This document shows positions 15,307 through 24,278 of a DNA stretch of 64,000 bases, in pieces. This DNA is from Alphaproteobacteria bacterium (GTDB taxonomy: Bacteria > Pseudomonadota > Alphaproteobacteria > Rhizobiales > CAJQND01), in assembly GCA_024227565.1 (NCBI GenBank), contig JAAEUE010000333.1, positions 1 to 64,000 of the forward strand, written 5' to 3'. The notes below the pieces were generated by a model, which searched no databases, was not told the DNA's origin, and saw only the letters and a list, made by a program, of their open reading frames with translations. Position 1 is the stretch's first letter, and every line of letters begins with the position of its first letter. A program made the position numbers and the translations under genes.

Positions 15307-18006
15307 CTACGTTCTCAGCACCCGCTTCACCAAATTCTGCAGATCAGTGCGCGTGAACGGCTTGTCGATCGTCGCCGCGCCGCTTTCCTGGAGAAACCTG
15401 CTCGCGGCCGGGCTCAGGGTGTCACCGGTGATGAAGCCAAACTTATTCTCAATGCCCGGCCAACGCCGGGACGCTTCGGCAAATAGGCCCGGACCGTCCA
15501 GGACCGGCATCCTGATGTCACTCAAGATGAAGTCAAACGGCTCGGTCTCTATCGCATCCAGCGCGCTGGCCCCATTTTCAGCTACCTCGCAGGAATATCC
15601 CAACGCGGTGAGATGGTCAGCCACCGTCTCGCCAACATCAACCTCGTCGTCCACCACAAGCACGCGCATGCGCCCGTTACCCTCGCCGTTGCCGGCGGCC
15701 GCAGCTTTCGGTTTCGGCGGTTCGGATGCCGGTACCTCGCCCTCGTAGGCCGGCAGACGAAGTTCGAACGTTGCGCCTTGTCCCTTCGTGGCGGGGCCCA
15801 GGGTCAGGCTGCCGCCGTGGGCCGTTACGATGTTGTGGGCGATGGGAAGCCCGATGCCGGTGCCTGAGCCTTCAGATTTTGTGGTGAAGAAGGGCTCGAA
15901 TATTCGGGTGCGAATGGCATCGGGAATGCCAGGCCCGTTGTCCGACACCACATAAACGGCTTCCTGCCCGCCCGGCGCGGGCCGCAGGGTCAGATGCATC
16001 TTTCGGGGTTGGGGCCGCTCCAGCAACGCTTGCTGGGCGTTGATCATCAGGTTGGCAAGCACCTGGCCGATCTGTCCTGGGTCTCCGTAGAGCGCGGGCA
16101 GACCATCGGCAAAATCCTGCGTCACCTCAATGCCGCTGGTTTTCAGGCCATACTCTGTGGTCTTCAGCGCTTCAAAGGCCGGCTCGGTGGCGTCAAACGG
16201 GCTGCGTTCAGGCGGCTGTTGGCGCACAGTCGCAAGGAAGGTGCGCACAATGCCGGCGCTTCTGTCGGCAGCCGATTTGATGCGGCCCACCCGTTTGAGG
16301 ATAGCCTCATCGGACACCAGTTCTGCCAGAATATCGGCCTGGCCAATCACCACCGATAGAGGGTTGTTGAGTTCATGGGACACGTTGGCCAACAGCGAGC
16401 CCAGCGCGCTCATCTTTTCAGCCTGGGCCATGGCTTCACGCTGGCGGTCCACTTCTGCCTCGGCAACTTCCTTGGCCGCCACCAGGGCAACTTCCTCATC
16501 CTTGCGCTGGGTAATGTCGTGCGAGATCGTCAGAATGCCCCTAACCGTGCCGCCCACATCCAAAAGAGGCACCTTGGTGGTGTACCAGGTGGACGGATTG
16601 CCGTGCTGGTCAAGGCTGGTATCTTCGAAGTTCAGCATGGAGGCCCCGGTGTCCAGCACCTGGCGGTCGCGCTCCATGGTGAGCTCTGCATAGTCTTCCT
16701 CGGCCACGTCCGACACCAGCTTGCCTCTAAGCTCGCCGGCAGAGAGGCCGTAAAACGCCGCCTGGGCCGGGTTGCACAACAAGAACCGGCCCTTGGCATC
16801 CTTCACGTTGATGATGGCGGGCGTGGAATCGATCACCGTCTGCAAAGTCGCTTCACTCTCGCGCAACGCCAACTCGGCTGCCTTGCGTTTGGTGATGTCT
16901 GTTTGAATGGACACGGTTCCGCCGTTTGACGTCCGGCGATCTCGGATCTGCAGCCAACGACCCTCTCCCAGCTGGATCTGCAGCGAGCCGCCGTCAGCAT
17001 CGCGCTGCTCCACCCGGCGCGCAATGTGGCTGTCTCCGGTGGCATCGGCGATGATGCCCTTTTCCAGATCGAACCCGATGAGATCCTCAAACAGGGTGCC
17101 CGGCGCCGCCTCTTCCTCGCTGTAGCGGTAGAACTCCCGGAACCGCCGGTTGCAGAGCACGAGGCGGTTGTTTTTATCGTAAATCACGATGCCTTCCGAC
17201 ATGTTGTCGAGAGCGTCCATGAGCAGGGCATCTGCGGTATCCGCAGCGTCCTTGGCCCGCTGCAGCTCATCGCCGGCGCGCTTGCGGTCTGTGATGTCGG
17301 TGCCGATCAAGCCAATGGCCACAGATCCATCGGGCGGCAGGTGAATGGGAAACTTGATCTCCATGAAGATGCGGTTGCCGTCAACCGTGGAGACAACCTG
17401 TTCGCGCTCCACCACTGCGCCGGCTTCCACAACCCGTTGGTCGTGCACATGCAAGGGGTCGGCAATCTCCTGGTCGAACAGGTCATACACCGTCCGGCCG
17501 ATAATCTGGTCCGGCGTCAAGCCGTGCAGTTCCTGGAACATGCGGTTGGCGAAGATGTAGCGCCCGTCCAGATCTTTCAGGCAGATGAGGGCTGGTGAGT
17601 TTTGGGCCATTCCCTCAAAGCGTGCCCTGTTCTCCCGCAGGGATTTTTCGGTGGCCACCCGCTCGGAAATGTCTCGCCCGTAAATGTTGATCTGCTCACC
17701 GCCGCCAGCCAGATGCATCTCAAAATGATAGATCCGCTCGCCCACGGTCATGTTGGCTTCTGGCGGTCCATCGCCATCGGCAAAGGTCTTCACTGCAACT
17801 TGCAAGGCCGCGCTCTTGATCTTTTTTCGATTTTTTGTGAGCAGGCCGCTCACCGCGCCGGCAGCCGGATTTGCATAGATCAGCTTGGCTGACGGTTCTG
17901 CAATCATCACCGGATTTGGGTTTTCTTCAGGCAGCAGGGCAAGGCGCGCAAGGTGGGCTGCTTTCGCGCCGGCCTCTTCCCCGTCAATGTTGTTGTCCTC
18001 GCTCAT
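15307..18006 (-). CDS. Multi-PAS hybrid sensor histidine kinase with C-terminal receiver
   Basis: An 899-residue protein with four PAS-like modules (about 20-115, 125-245, 260-375 and 385-500). A HisKA segment follows near 545 (ALGSLLANVSHELNNPLSVV with the phosphorylated His), then a HATPase domain (GTGIGLPIAHNIV at about 730). A receiver domain closes the protein (about 780-895, LVVDDEVDVGE and the phospho-acceptor in FILSDIRMPVLDG). There are no membrane segments, so it is a cytosolic hybrid kinase sensing an internal signal, possibly redox or a ligand bound by PAS. No partner regulator lies nearby. Confidence 0.92.
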   Translation of the reverse strand: MSEDNNIDGEEAGAKAAHLARLALLPEENPNPVMIAEPSAKLIYANPAAGAVSGLLTKNRKKIKSAALQVAVKTFADGDGPPEANMTVGERIYHFEMHLAGGGEQINIYGRDISERVATEKSLRENRARFEGMAQNSPALICLKDLDGRYIFANRMFQELHGLTPDQIIGRTVYDLFDQEIADPLHVHDQRVVEAGAVVEREQVVSTVDGNRIFMEIKFPIHLPPDGSVAIGLIGTDITDRKRAGDELQRAKDAADTADALLMDALDNMSEGIVIYDKNNRLVLCNRRFREFYRYSEEEAAPGTLFEDLIGFDLEKGIIADATGDSHIARRVEQRDADGGSLQIQLGEGRWLQIRDRRTSNGGTVSIQTDITKRKAAELALRESEATLQTVIDSTPAIINVKDAKGRFLLCNPAQAAFYGLSAGELRGKLVSDVAEEDYAELTMERDRQVLDTGASMLNFEDTSLDQHGNPSTWYTTKVPLLDVGGTVRGILTISHDITQRKDEEVALVAAKEVAEAEVDRQREAMAQAEKMSALGSLLANVSHELNNPLSVVIGQADILAELVSDEAILKRVGRIKSAADRSAGIVRTFLATVRQQPPERSPFDATEPAFEALKTTEYGLKTSGIEVTQDFADGLPALYGDPGQIGQVLANLMINAQQALLERPQPRKMHLTLRPAPGGQEAVYVVSDNGPGIPDAIRTRIFEPFFTTKSEGSGTGIGLPIAHNIVTAHGGSLTLGPATKGQGATFELRLPAYEGEVPASEPPKPKAAAAGNGEGNGRMRVLVVDDEVDVGETVADHLTALGYSCEVAENGASALDAIETEPFDFILSDIRMPVLDGPGLFAEASRRWPGIENKFGFITGDTLSPAASRFLQESGAATIDKPFTRTDLQNLVKRVLRT

Positions 18007-18213
18007 GGGGCCATTTTAGCCCATGTGGTGGCATGTGCCAGCGTGGAATCGCGCGTCGCCGGAAGGCAATCGAAGCGGGAAAGTTTGGCACAAACCGGAT
18101 GAATGGCCGATGAATTCGGGTCTCAGGGCGGGTTCAGGCCAATCTGCCTATACCGTATGCTCGTATGAAATTACGGGCCACCGGAGCTCTGGAAAATTCG
18201 AAGGAGAGATCGA

Positions 18214-18456
18214 ATGTTCAAGAATGCCGCCCTTGGAACTGCTGTTGCCGGTATCGTCGCGGCGTCTGCGCTGGCGGCAACTGCAACGGGCGCTCAGGCG
18301 GGGAAGAAATTCTATTTTTCTGTGCAGCCGCCTGGCCTTGAGCTTGGTAAGGGCGGAGGCGCCGACCACTGCCGCCACTGGAGGCGCAAATGGCGCCGCA
18401 CTGGCCGCCAGTATTTCCTCCTCAAATATCGTAGCTGCTTGATGCACGATTCATAG
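18214..18456 (+). CDS. Small secreted basic protein
   Basis: An 80-residue protein with AAGGAGA eight bases before the ATG and a clear signal peptide (AALGTAVAGIVAASALAATATGAQA, likely cut after AQA). The mature part is about 50 residues and strongly basic and aromatic, with two Cys in the pattern HCRHWRRKW...YFLLKYRSC. It is followed at once by a good terminator, so it is a monocistronic unit. The family is not recognised. An overlapping Ala-rich frame in 18023-18442 lacks these signals. Confidence 0.62.
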   Translation: MFKNAALGTAVAGIVAASALAATATGAQAGKKFYFSVQPPGLELGKGGGADHCRHWRRKWRRTGRQYFLLKYRSCLMHDS

Positions 18457-18457
18457 C

Positions 18458-18479
18458 ACCCGGCTCAGCCGGGTTTCTT
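18458..18479. terminator. Rho-independent terminator
   Basis: ACCCGGC (18458-18464) and GCCGGGT (18468-18474) form a perfect 7-bp stem with a TCA loop, followed by TTTCTT on the plus strand. It lies 2 bases after the small secreted protein gene and overlaps the end of the convergent GFA gene. Confidence 0.8.
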
Positions 18480-18935
18480 GTTTCCCACCGAACCATGGCA
18501 GCAGGGTTCTTCGCCATCCGCACCTACGCCAAGGTAACGTGGCAGGTTGTCGGCCACATCGAACCAGGCAATCCGTTCTCCATACCGGGTGTGGTCTTCG
18601 GGAACAAAACGATCCGGATTGTCGATCGTGCTGATGTGGAACTCAATAATCTTGCCTCCCGATACACGCGTTATCCCCTCCCAGGTTAAAGAGGTTCCGC
18701 AACTGTTGCAGAATGCGCGCGCTACGCCCGGCGAGGACGTGTAGATGCTGCGTTCCTGGCCGCTGAACACCACCTGATCTGCCGTGAAGCCCACGTAGGT
18801 GACCACCGGTGCTCCCGTGTGATGCCGGCAACTTTCACAGTGGCAGTGTCCGACGCCCAAGGGCGTGCCGGTTGCTTCAAAGCGCACTGCGCCACACATG
18901 CAGCCGCCGGTCAAAGTGACGAGTTCTTCGCCCAC
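18465..18935 (-). CDS. GFA family (CENP-V/glutathione-dependent formaldehyde-activating-like) protein
   Basis: A protein of about 156 residues with the zinc-binding cysteines of the GFA fold: GGCMCGAVRF, GHCHCESCRHHTG and ARAFCNSCGTSLTW. Most GFA proteins are uncharacterised zinc proteins; few are shown to join glutathione and formaldehyde. GTG at 18935 is preferred because AGGGAGA lies eight bases upstream; the longer open frame up to 19043 has no such signal. A second GFA gene lies at 26815. Confidence 0.83.
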   Translation of the reverse strand: MGEELVTLTGGCMCGAVRFEATGTPLGVGHCHCESCRHHTGAPVVTYVGFTADQVVFSGQERSIYTSSPGVARAFCNSCGTSLTWEGITRVSGGKIIEFHISTIDNPDRFVPEDHTRYGERIAWFDVADNLPRYLGVGADGEEPCCHGSVGNKKPG

Positions 18936-19142
18936 GAACGATCTCCCTTGGTGTACTGAATTGGCCCATAATGTTCCGCTGATGTTGGCATGTACCGTGT
19001 CATTCTCCAACCTGTTGGCTGGCACGCGTTTTCTGCTCATCAATAACGACCGCTTTCCCGCCAGTTTGCGCCCGCGCCATAAGGTGCTATCAGTGCGCCT
19101 TGCACCCTAAGAACAGACACGAACAGACAGGATCAGGTGACA

Positions 19143-20099
19143 ATGAAACTCTTGAAATCATTTGTGTTTTTGGCCGCAGCCGCCGTCGCTGCCACGGCCC
19201 AGGCCAACGCGGAAACGCGGGTGACCTACAAGTCGGCAAAAACCACATCATCCTACTACCAAATGGCGGTTCAAATTGCTGAAGCTGTGAAGAAGGGCTC
19301 CAACGGCGACATCATCGTCACTGTGGAAGAGAGCCAGGGTTCGGTTCAGAACGTCAAGGAAGCCGCCCTGCGCACCGGCAATTACGTGTTCACCACACCG
19401 CCCGTGCTGGTGAAGCTGGCACAAAAAGAAAAGGCCATGTTCAAAGGCAAGGGCAACCCGAAGTTCGGAGAGATCCGTGCGCTTTTCCCCATCCCTTCGC
19501 TCACCATGCATTTCGTCATGCGGGCCGACAGTGGCGTGAAGTCGTTCGGTGACCTTGACGGCAAGAAACTGCTGATCGGCAAGGGCTCGTTCGGCGCCCG
19601 CGAAGGTGCCAAATACATCAAATTGTTCGGCCTGGAAGGCAAGGTGACCCTTGCTGACGTTGAGCTGAACGCGGCTGTGAGCGCGCTGAAGAACAAGCAG
19701 ATCGACGGTTTCGTCACTGCCGGGTCCTGGCCCGCACCGAACGTCATCGAGGCAGCCGCCAGCACCGGCGTCAACGTGCTCTCGCTGAACGATGAGCAAG
19801 TGGCCAAGACCAAGCGCACCAAGTTGGTGATCCCAGGCGGCACCTATGCTGGTGTGGCCTCCGACACTGTGACCACGTCCCTGCCGGTGGTGGCCCACAC
19901 CACAACCGCGATGGATGACGACACAGCCTACAACCTCACCAAGACCTATTGGGCTCAGAAGAAGGAAATGGGCTCCTCGAACGCTTGGTGGAATGGCGTG
20001 TCAGGCGATCTGCTGGTCAACGTCTATGGTAAGATCCATCCCGGTGCGTTGAAGTATTACGATGAGGCAGGCATCAAGGTGCCAGACAGCGCCCGCTAG
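19143..20099 (+). CDS. TAXI family TRAP transporter solute-binding protein
   Basis: A protein of about 318 residues with a signal peptide (SFVFLAAAAVAATAQANA). The TAXI-type binding protein segments are readable: YYQMAVQIAEAVKKGS, VEESQGSVQNVKEAALR, and the LTMHFVMRADSGVKSFGDLDG/KKLLIGKGSFGAREG stretch typical of the family. It captures a ligand in the periplasm for the adjoining permease 12 bases downstream. TAXI proteins bind glutamate, glutamine or other organic anions; here the ligand is unknown, but downstream genes suggest a hydroxy- or keto-acid. Confidence 0.88.
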   Translation: MKLLKSFVFLAAAAVAATAQANAETRVTYKSAKTTSSYYQMAVQIAEAVKKGSNGDIIVTVEESQGSVQNVKEAALRTGNYVFTTPPVLVKLAQKEKAMFKGKGNPKFGEIRALFPIPSLTMHFVMRADSGVKSFGDLDGKKLLIGKGSFGAREGAKYIKLFGLEGKVTLADVELNAAVSALKNKQIDGFVTAGSWPAPNVIEAAASTGVNVLSLNDEQVAKTKRTKLVIPGGTYAGVASDTVTTSLPVVAHTTTAMDDDTAYNLTKTYWAQKKEMGSSNAWWNGVSGDLLVNVYGKIHPGALKYYDEAGIKVPDSAR

Positions 20100-20111
20100 C
20101 GCTCACACCTC

Positions 20112-21890
20112 ATGAGCGAAAATCAGGCGGCGCCCAGCACGCGCGCAATCTTTGCCGCATTGGGCGCCGCCTCGATCATCTTTCATCTCGGCCTGATCTT
20201 CTATGGCCTGGTGCCCAACCTGATTGCGCGGCCGGTCCACATGATGCTGGCCTTGCCGTGGATCTTCATCTTCGCGGCCAAAACCAAGGCCGAGCGTTAT
20301 TCCGGATGGGCGCTCGCCGCCGCCGGGATGGCGTGTTGCCTCTACATCGTTTTCAACGAAGCTGAACTGAGCGACCAATACGGCGCGCTCTATGGCCAGC
20401 ATCAAATGGTGATGGCCGTGGTCCTGCTGCTGGTGGTGCTGGAAATGGCGCGCCGGGCCATCGGCTGGCCGTTGCCGCTGGTTGCCACTCTTGCCCTGGC
20501 CTACGGCCTGTGGGGCCAATATCTGCCGGGCGAATTTGGCCACCCGGGGCTTCCTGCGGTGAGTTTCCTGGGCACTTTGACCGTGGCAGAGGGCGGTGTT
20601 TGGGGAAGTCTCACCGGCATTTCGGTGGGCGTGGTGGCGATCTTCGTCATCTTTGGCGCGGTTTTGAATGCTGGCGAGGCCGGCCAAGGGTTCATGAACC
20701 TGGCAGCTGCCGCCGCTGGCCGGCTCAAAGGCGGTGCTGCCAAAGTGTCGGTTCTCTCATCGGCCTTGTTCGGCTCCATCTCGGGGTCGGCCTCCGCGAA
20801 CGTAGCCTCCACCGGCGCGGTCACCCTTCCAGCCATGCGCAAGCTTGGCTACCCGCGTGCGCTTGCCGGTGCAGTTGAGGCGGTGGCCTCATCGGGCGGG
20901 CAAATCATGCCGCCCTTGATGGGGGCAGGGGCCTTCGTGATGGTGGAGCTTACAGGTGTGCCCTACACCTCCATCGTGCTGGCCGCCCTGTTGCCGGCCA
21001 TCCTCTATTTTGCCGCGGTGTGGGTGGGGATCGACGCCTTTGCCCAGCGCCACGATCTGCCGGCGCTCAAAATCGAGGATCGCCCGGCCAAGCCCGACGT
21101 GCTTATCACTTCCGCATTCTTCGCTGTCCCCTTCGCCATTCTTCTGGAGCGCATGTTCGTCGGGGGTTTCACCCCGCAATATGCGGCTTGTGTGGCCATT
21201 CTGGCCGGCGGCGCCATGTTGCTGCTGGATGGCAAGCTCACCCTGTCTTGGCCCCGCACCCTGCAGCGTTTTGAGGCCGCGGCGCTTGGGGCAGGGCGCC
21301 AGATTGCCACCATCGCCTCCATCATCCTGTGTGCCAGCATTGTGATCGGCGTGCTCGGGCAAACCGGGCTTGGCGTCAAAATAACCTCTCTCATCCTGTC
21401 GGCATCAGGCGGCACCTTGTGGCCGGCTCTGCTGCTCACGGCGTTGGCCTGCCTGGTGCTTGGCATGGAAGTGCCTACCACGGCGGCCTATGTCATCTGT
21501 ATATCGGTGGCTGGGCCCGCCTTGCAGAAGCTGGGGCTGGAGCCCCTGCAGGCGCATCTCTTCGTGTTCTGGTTTGCCTTGCTGTCCACAATCACGCCGC
21601 CGGTCTGCGGCGCCGTGTTCATCGCCGCGGGCATGGTGGAGGAAAACTGGTTGAAGGTGGCCGGCCGCGCCATGGTTCTGGGGATTGGTCTCTACCTCAT
21701 TCCCCTCGGCATGATTGCCAACCCTGATCTGATCAGGCTGGAGACAAGCACGGACTTTGCTGTGCTCGCAGCTCTCAAGATCGGCATTGGCCTCGCGGCA
21801 ATCTCCTTTGGCATCATCGCGCCCAAACCAATCTGGCTGCGATCCACCCTGGTTGTTGCGGGCTTTGCTGCCTTGTTTTTCGCATACTGA
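20112..21890 (+). CDS. TRAP transporter fused permease (DctQ-DctM type)
   Basis: A 592-residue polytopic protein. The N-terminal ~150 residues are the small DctQ-like part and the rest the DctM-like large permease, fused as is usual for TAXI systems. Diagnostic segments are SSALFGSISGSASANVASTGAVTLPAMRKLGY, VEAVASSGGQIMPPLMGAGAFVM and LVLGMEVPTTAAYVI near 455. It imports the ligand of the upstream binding protein using an ion gradient. The two genes form one operon, probably continuing to the dehydrogenase. Confidence 0.9.
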   Translation: MSENQAAPSTRAIFAALGAASIIFHLGLIFYGLVPNLIARPVHMMLALPWIFIFAAKTKAERYSGWALAAAGMACCLYIVFNEAELSDQYGALYGQHQMVMAVVLLLVVLEMARRAIGWPLPLVATLALAYGLWGQYLPGEFGHPGLPAVSFLGTLTVAEGGVWGSLTGISVGVVAIFVIFGAVLNAGEAGQGFMNLAAAAAGRLKGGAAKVSVLSSALFGSISGSASANVASTGAVTLPAMRKLGYPRALAGAVEAVASSGGQIMPPLMGAGAFVMVELTGVPYTSIVLAALLPAILYFAAVWVGIDAFAQRHDLPALKIEDRPAKPDVLITSAFFAVPFAILLERMFVGGFTPQYAACVAILAGGAMLLLDGKLTLSWPRTLQRFEAAALGAGRQIATIASIILCASIVIGVLGQTGLGVKITSLILSASGGTLWPALLLTALACLVLGMEVPTTAAYVICISVAGPALQKLGLEPLQAHLFVFWFALLSTITPPVCGAVFIAAGMVEENWLKVAGRAMVLGIGLYLIPLGMIANPDLIRLETSTDFAVLAALKIGIGLAAISFGIIAPKPIWLRSTLVVAGFAALFFAY

Positions 21891-21973
21891 AAGCCCGAGC
21901 CCTTTCGCACCTCTCATGGCTTGGTGTATTTCTCGTCTTCGCGTTCGTCTCCCATCCTCAAAGGATCTCCTCC

Positions 21974-22963
21974 ATGCCTACAGCACTTATCCAGGGCCGC
22001 GTTGCCACAGAACACACCGACAGGCTGCGCAGCCTGCTGGACGACGATTGGCAGGTGCTCGAGTGGGATCCGCGCAAGCACGCGGTTGAAGAGTTCGCGC
22101 CCATGGTGGTGCAGGCGGACGTGGTGATCGGCGGCAAGATCCCGCTGGAAACCTGGCCCGAAACCCCCAACCTCAAACTCTTCCAGATCCCCTGGACCGG
22201 CTATGACTTCTTCAAGACAGACGACATCCCGGCCGGCATCCAGGTGTGCAACTGCTTCGAGCATGAAACCGCCATTGCCGAATATGTGCTGCTGGCCATG
22301 CTGGAATGGCAAATCGGCCTGCGCAAAATGGATAAGGGCTTCCGGGACAATGGCTGGGGCGGGCGCGGTCCGGGCGAGAGCCTGGTGCATGGCGAGGTTC
22401 TGAACCGCACTGTGGGCATTGTGGGCTATGGCCACATCGGCGCCGAGGTGGCCAAGCGTGCCAAGGGCTTCGACATGCGCATCATCGGCGTGCGCCGCAG
22501 CCAGCAGCCAACACCGGAAAACCTCGATTGGCTGGGCGGACCCGGCCGGCTTGATGAACTGATGGCGGAAAGTGATTTCGTGGTCATCGCCTGTGATCTC
22601 AACGACGAGACCCGCAGCATGATCAATGCCGAACGCCTCGCGAAGATGAAGCCTGACGGTGTCATCATCAACGTCTCGCGCGGCGCGGTTATCGAAGAGC
22701 AGGCGCTCTACGAGGCCTTGGAGCAAAAGACCATCGGCGGGGCCGTGATCGACGTCTGGTACAACTACATGAAGCCCGATCAACCCGAGCCCTGGCCCAC
22801 GAACTATCCGTTTGAGAAGCTCGACAACATCATCACCTCTGCGCACGAATGCGGCTGGACCCTGGAACAGGTGGCCCGCCGTTGGGACTTCGTGGTGTCC
22901 AACATAGAGCATGCCATGCGCGGCGATCCGGTCAACAACGTGGTCTTCACCGGCACCCAGTAA
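21974..22963 (+). CDS. D-isomer-specific 2-hydroxyacid dehydrogenase family protein
   Basis: A 329-residue NAD(P)-dependent dehydrogenase. The Rossmann motif is VGIVGYGHIGAEVA near 155. Catalytic Arg sits in IINVSRGAVIEE and His in the ITSAHECGWT segment, where most relatives have TPH.AG. Relatives interconvert 2-keto and D-2-hydroxy acids. It follows the TRAP permease by 84 bases and precedes NIPSNAP, so it could process the imported acid. AAGGAT upstream supports the start. Confidence 0.87.
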   Translation: MPTALIQGRVATEHTDRLRSLLDDDWQVLEWDPRKHAVEEFAPMVVQADVVIGGKIPLETWPETPNLKLFQIPWTGYDFFKTDDIPAGIQVCNCFEHETAIAEYVLLAMLEWQIGLRKMDKGFRDNGWGGRGPGESLVHGEVLNRTVGIVGYGHIGAEVAKRAKGFDMRIIGVRRSQQPTPENLDWLGGPGRLDELMAESDFVVIACDLNDETRSMINAERLAKMKPDGVIINVSRGAVIEEQALYEALEQKTIGGAVIDVWYNYMKPDQPEPWPTNYPFEKLDNIITSAHECGWTLEQVARRWDFVVSNIEHAMRGDPVNNVVFTGTQ

Positions 22964-22999
22964 GGCGCCGAACAAGAACAGCTACAGGAAGGAAAGCCG

Positions 23000-23323
23000 A
23001 TGCCCTTATACGAACTGCGCACCTACACGCTTTATGTGGGAAAGCTCGCCGAGGCGGTGAAACTCTACCAGGAGATCGCCTGGCCCGCGCTTCAAGCGGG
23101 CGGCTTCGACTCCAAGCTGATCGGCTATTTCACCTCAGATGTGGGAACCCTCAACAGCCTGGTGCACCTGTGGAAGTTCGACGACGACGCCGACCGCCGG
23201 GCCCATTGGGGCAAGCTGTTTCAGGATGATGACTTCATGAGTTTCGCAGGTCAGTTCCGTCCGCTGGTGATCGAACAGAAAAACCAGCTCCTGCTGCAGG
23301 CGCCCTGGGGCCCTCATCCTTGA
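23000..23323 (+). CDS. NIPSNAP family protein
   Basis: A 107-residue protein of the NIPSNAP family with a ferredoxin-like fold: LYELRTYTLYVGKLAEAVKLYQE at the N-terminus and LVHLWKFDDDADRRAHW in the middle. The ribosome-binding site AGGAAGGAAAG is strong. Bacterial NIPSNAP genes often lie in catabolic operons, but their reactions are mostly unknown. It ends the TRAP-dehydrogenase unit and is convergent with the ketopantoate reductase gene. Confidence 0.87.
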   Translation: MPLYELRTYTLYVGKLAEAVKLYQEIAWPALQAGGFDSKLIGYFTSDVGTLNSLVHLWKFDDDADRRAHWGKLFQDDDFMSFAGQFRPLVIEQKNQLLLQAPWGPHP

Positions 23324-23331
23324 AGTGAGTT

Positions 23332-24252
23332 CTAGGCCGCGCCATTCCGGTAAGGGCTGAGCAATGCGTACACGGTCCTGTTCACCGGCGCGTCCAGACC
23401 GGCGGCTTGCGACAGCCGGTCAACGGCGCCGGATATCCAGTCGATCTCAAGCGGGCGGCCATTTTCCAGGTCAATCGCTGTGGAGGCCCGCATCTTGGGT
23501 GGCAGGTTTTGCGTGGCCGCCCAGATATCGGCTTCGATGGTGTCGGGCAACGCCACGCCGCGGGCTCTGCCAAGGGCGGCCGTCTCCGCCAGGATGGCCT
23601 GGAAGAGGGCGCCCAGATCATCGTTCCCCACGATATCGCTGATGGTGCAGCGCGCCGCCGCCGTGACGCCGGATACGGCGGAAAACAAGACAAATTTCGA
23701 CCAGAGATCCCGCACGATATCGTCCGTGGCGGGCGAAGAGGAGCCCGCCTCGTTGATCGCATCCCTCAGTACATCCACCCGCGCCGATGCACGGCTGTCG
23801 CGTTCAGCCACGATGAAACGGTTGAACTCGCCGGTCTGTTTGATGACGCCGGGCGCAGCGATGGTGGTCGACACTTGCGCAACCCCATTGCCCACATTCG
23901 CCTCCGGAAGGATGTCGGCCAGCATGTCGGAGGCCTCAACACCGTTGAGAAACGGCACCACAATGGTGTCCCGCCCTACCATAGGCCTGCAGGCTTCGGC
24001 AGCAGCCTTTAGGGCATCGCCTTTGACCCCGAAGATGATCACATCGACCTCGCCGACGTCAGCAGGGTCATCTGTGGCGATCCAGGGTTTGATTGTGTGT
24101 TGGCCGTCAAACCCGTCGAGCGCAAGACCGTTCGCCCTGATCGCATCAAGATGTGCACGGCGGGCAATGGTGGCAACCTCATGGCCGGTGTTTGCCAGGC
24201 GCACCGCCAAATAGCCCCCGATGCCGCCTGTTGCCATTGTTGCAATTTTCAT
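23332..24252 (-). CDS. 2-dehydropantoate 2-reductase (ketopantoate reductase) family protein
   Basis: A 306-residue protein with an N-terminal NADPH-binding Rossmann segment (ATMATGGIGGYLAVRLANTG). The ketopantoate reductase catalytic Lys lies in LWSKFVLFSAVSGVTA and the Glu in GRPLEIDWISGAV. The family includes PanE of pantothenate synthesis and many paralogues acting on other keto acids. Its place as last gene of the caspase-PhzF operon, away from panB/panC, argues for a paralogue. Confidence 0.8.
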   Translation of the reverse strand: MKIATMATGGIGGYLAVRLANTGHEVATIARRAHLDAIRANGLALDGFDGQHTIKPWIATDDPADVGEVDVIIFGVKGDALKAAAEACRPMVGRDTIVVPFLNGVEASDMLADILPEANVGNGVAQVSTTIAAPGVIKQTGEFNRFIVAERDSRASARVDVLRDAINEAGSSSPATDDIVRDLWSKFVLFSAVSGVTAAARCTISDIVGNDDLGALFQAILAETAALGRARGVALPDTIEADIWAATQNLPPKMRASTAIDLENGRPLEIDWISGAVDRLSQAAGLDAPVNRTVYALLSPYRNGAA

Positions 24253-24278
24253 TGTGTTCTTCCTTGTGCCTGCTCACG

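Noticed and set aside
18029..18040. TGGCA-TG-TGCCA palindrome before the hybrid kinase
   Set aside because: Five-base arms are too short to separate from chance.
21914..22975. 353-codon minus-strand frame
   Set aside because: Antisense to the 2-hydroxyacid dehydrogenase; His/Asp-rich shadow composition.
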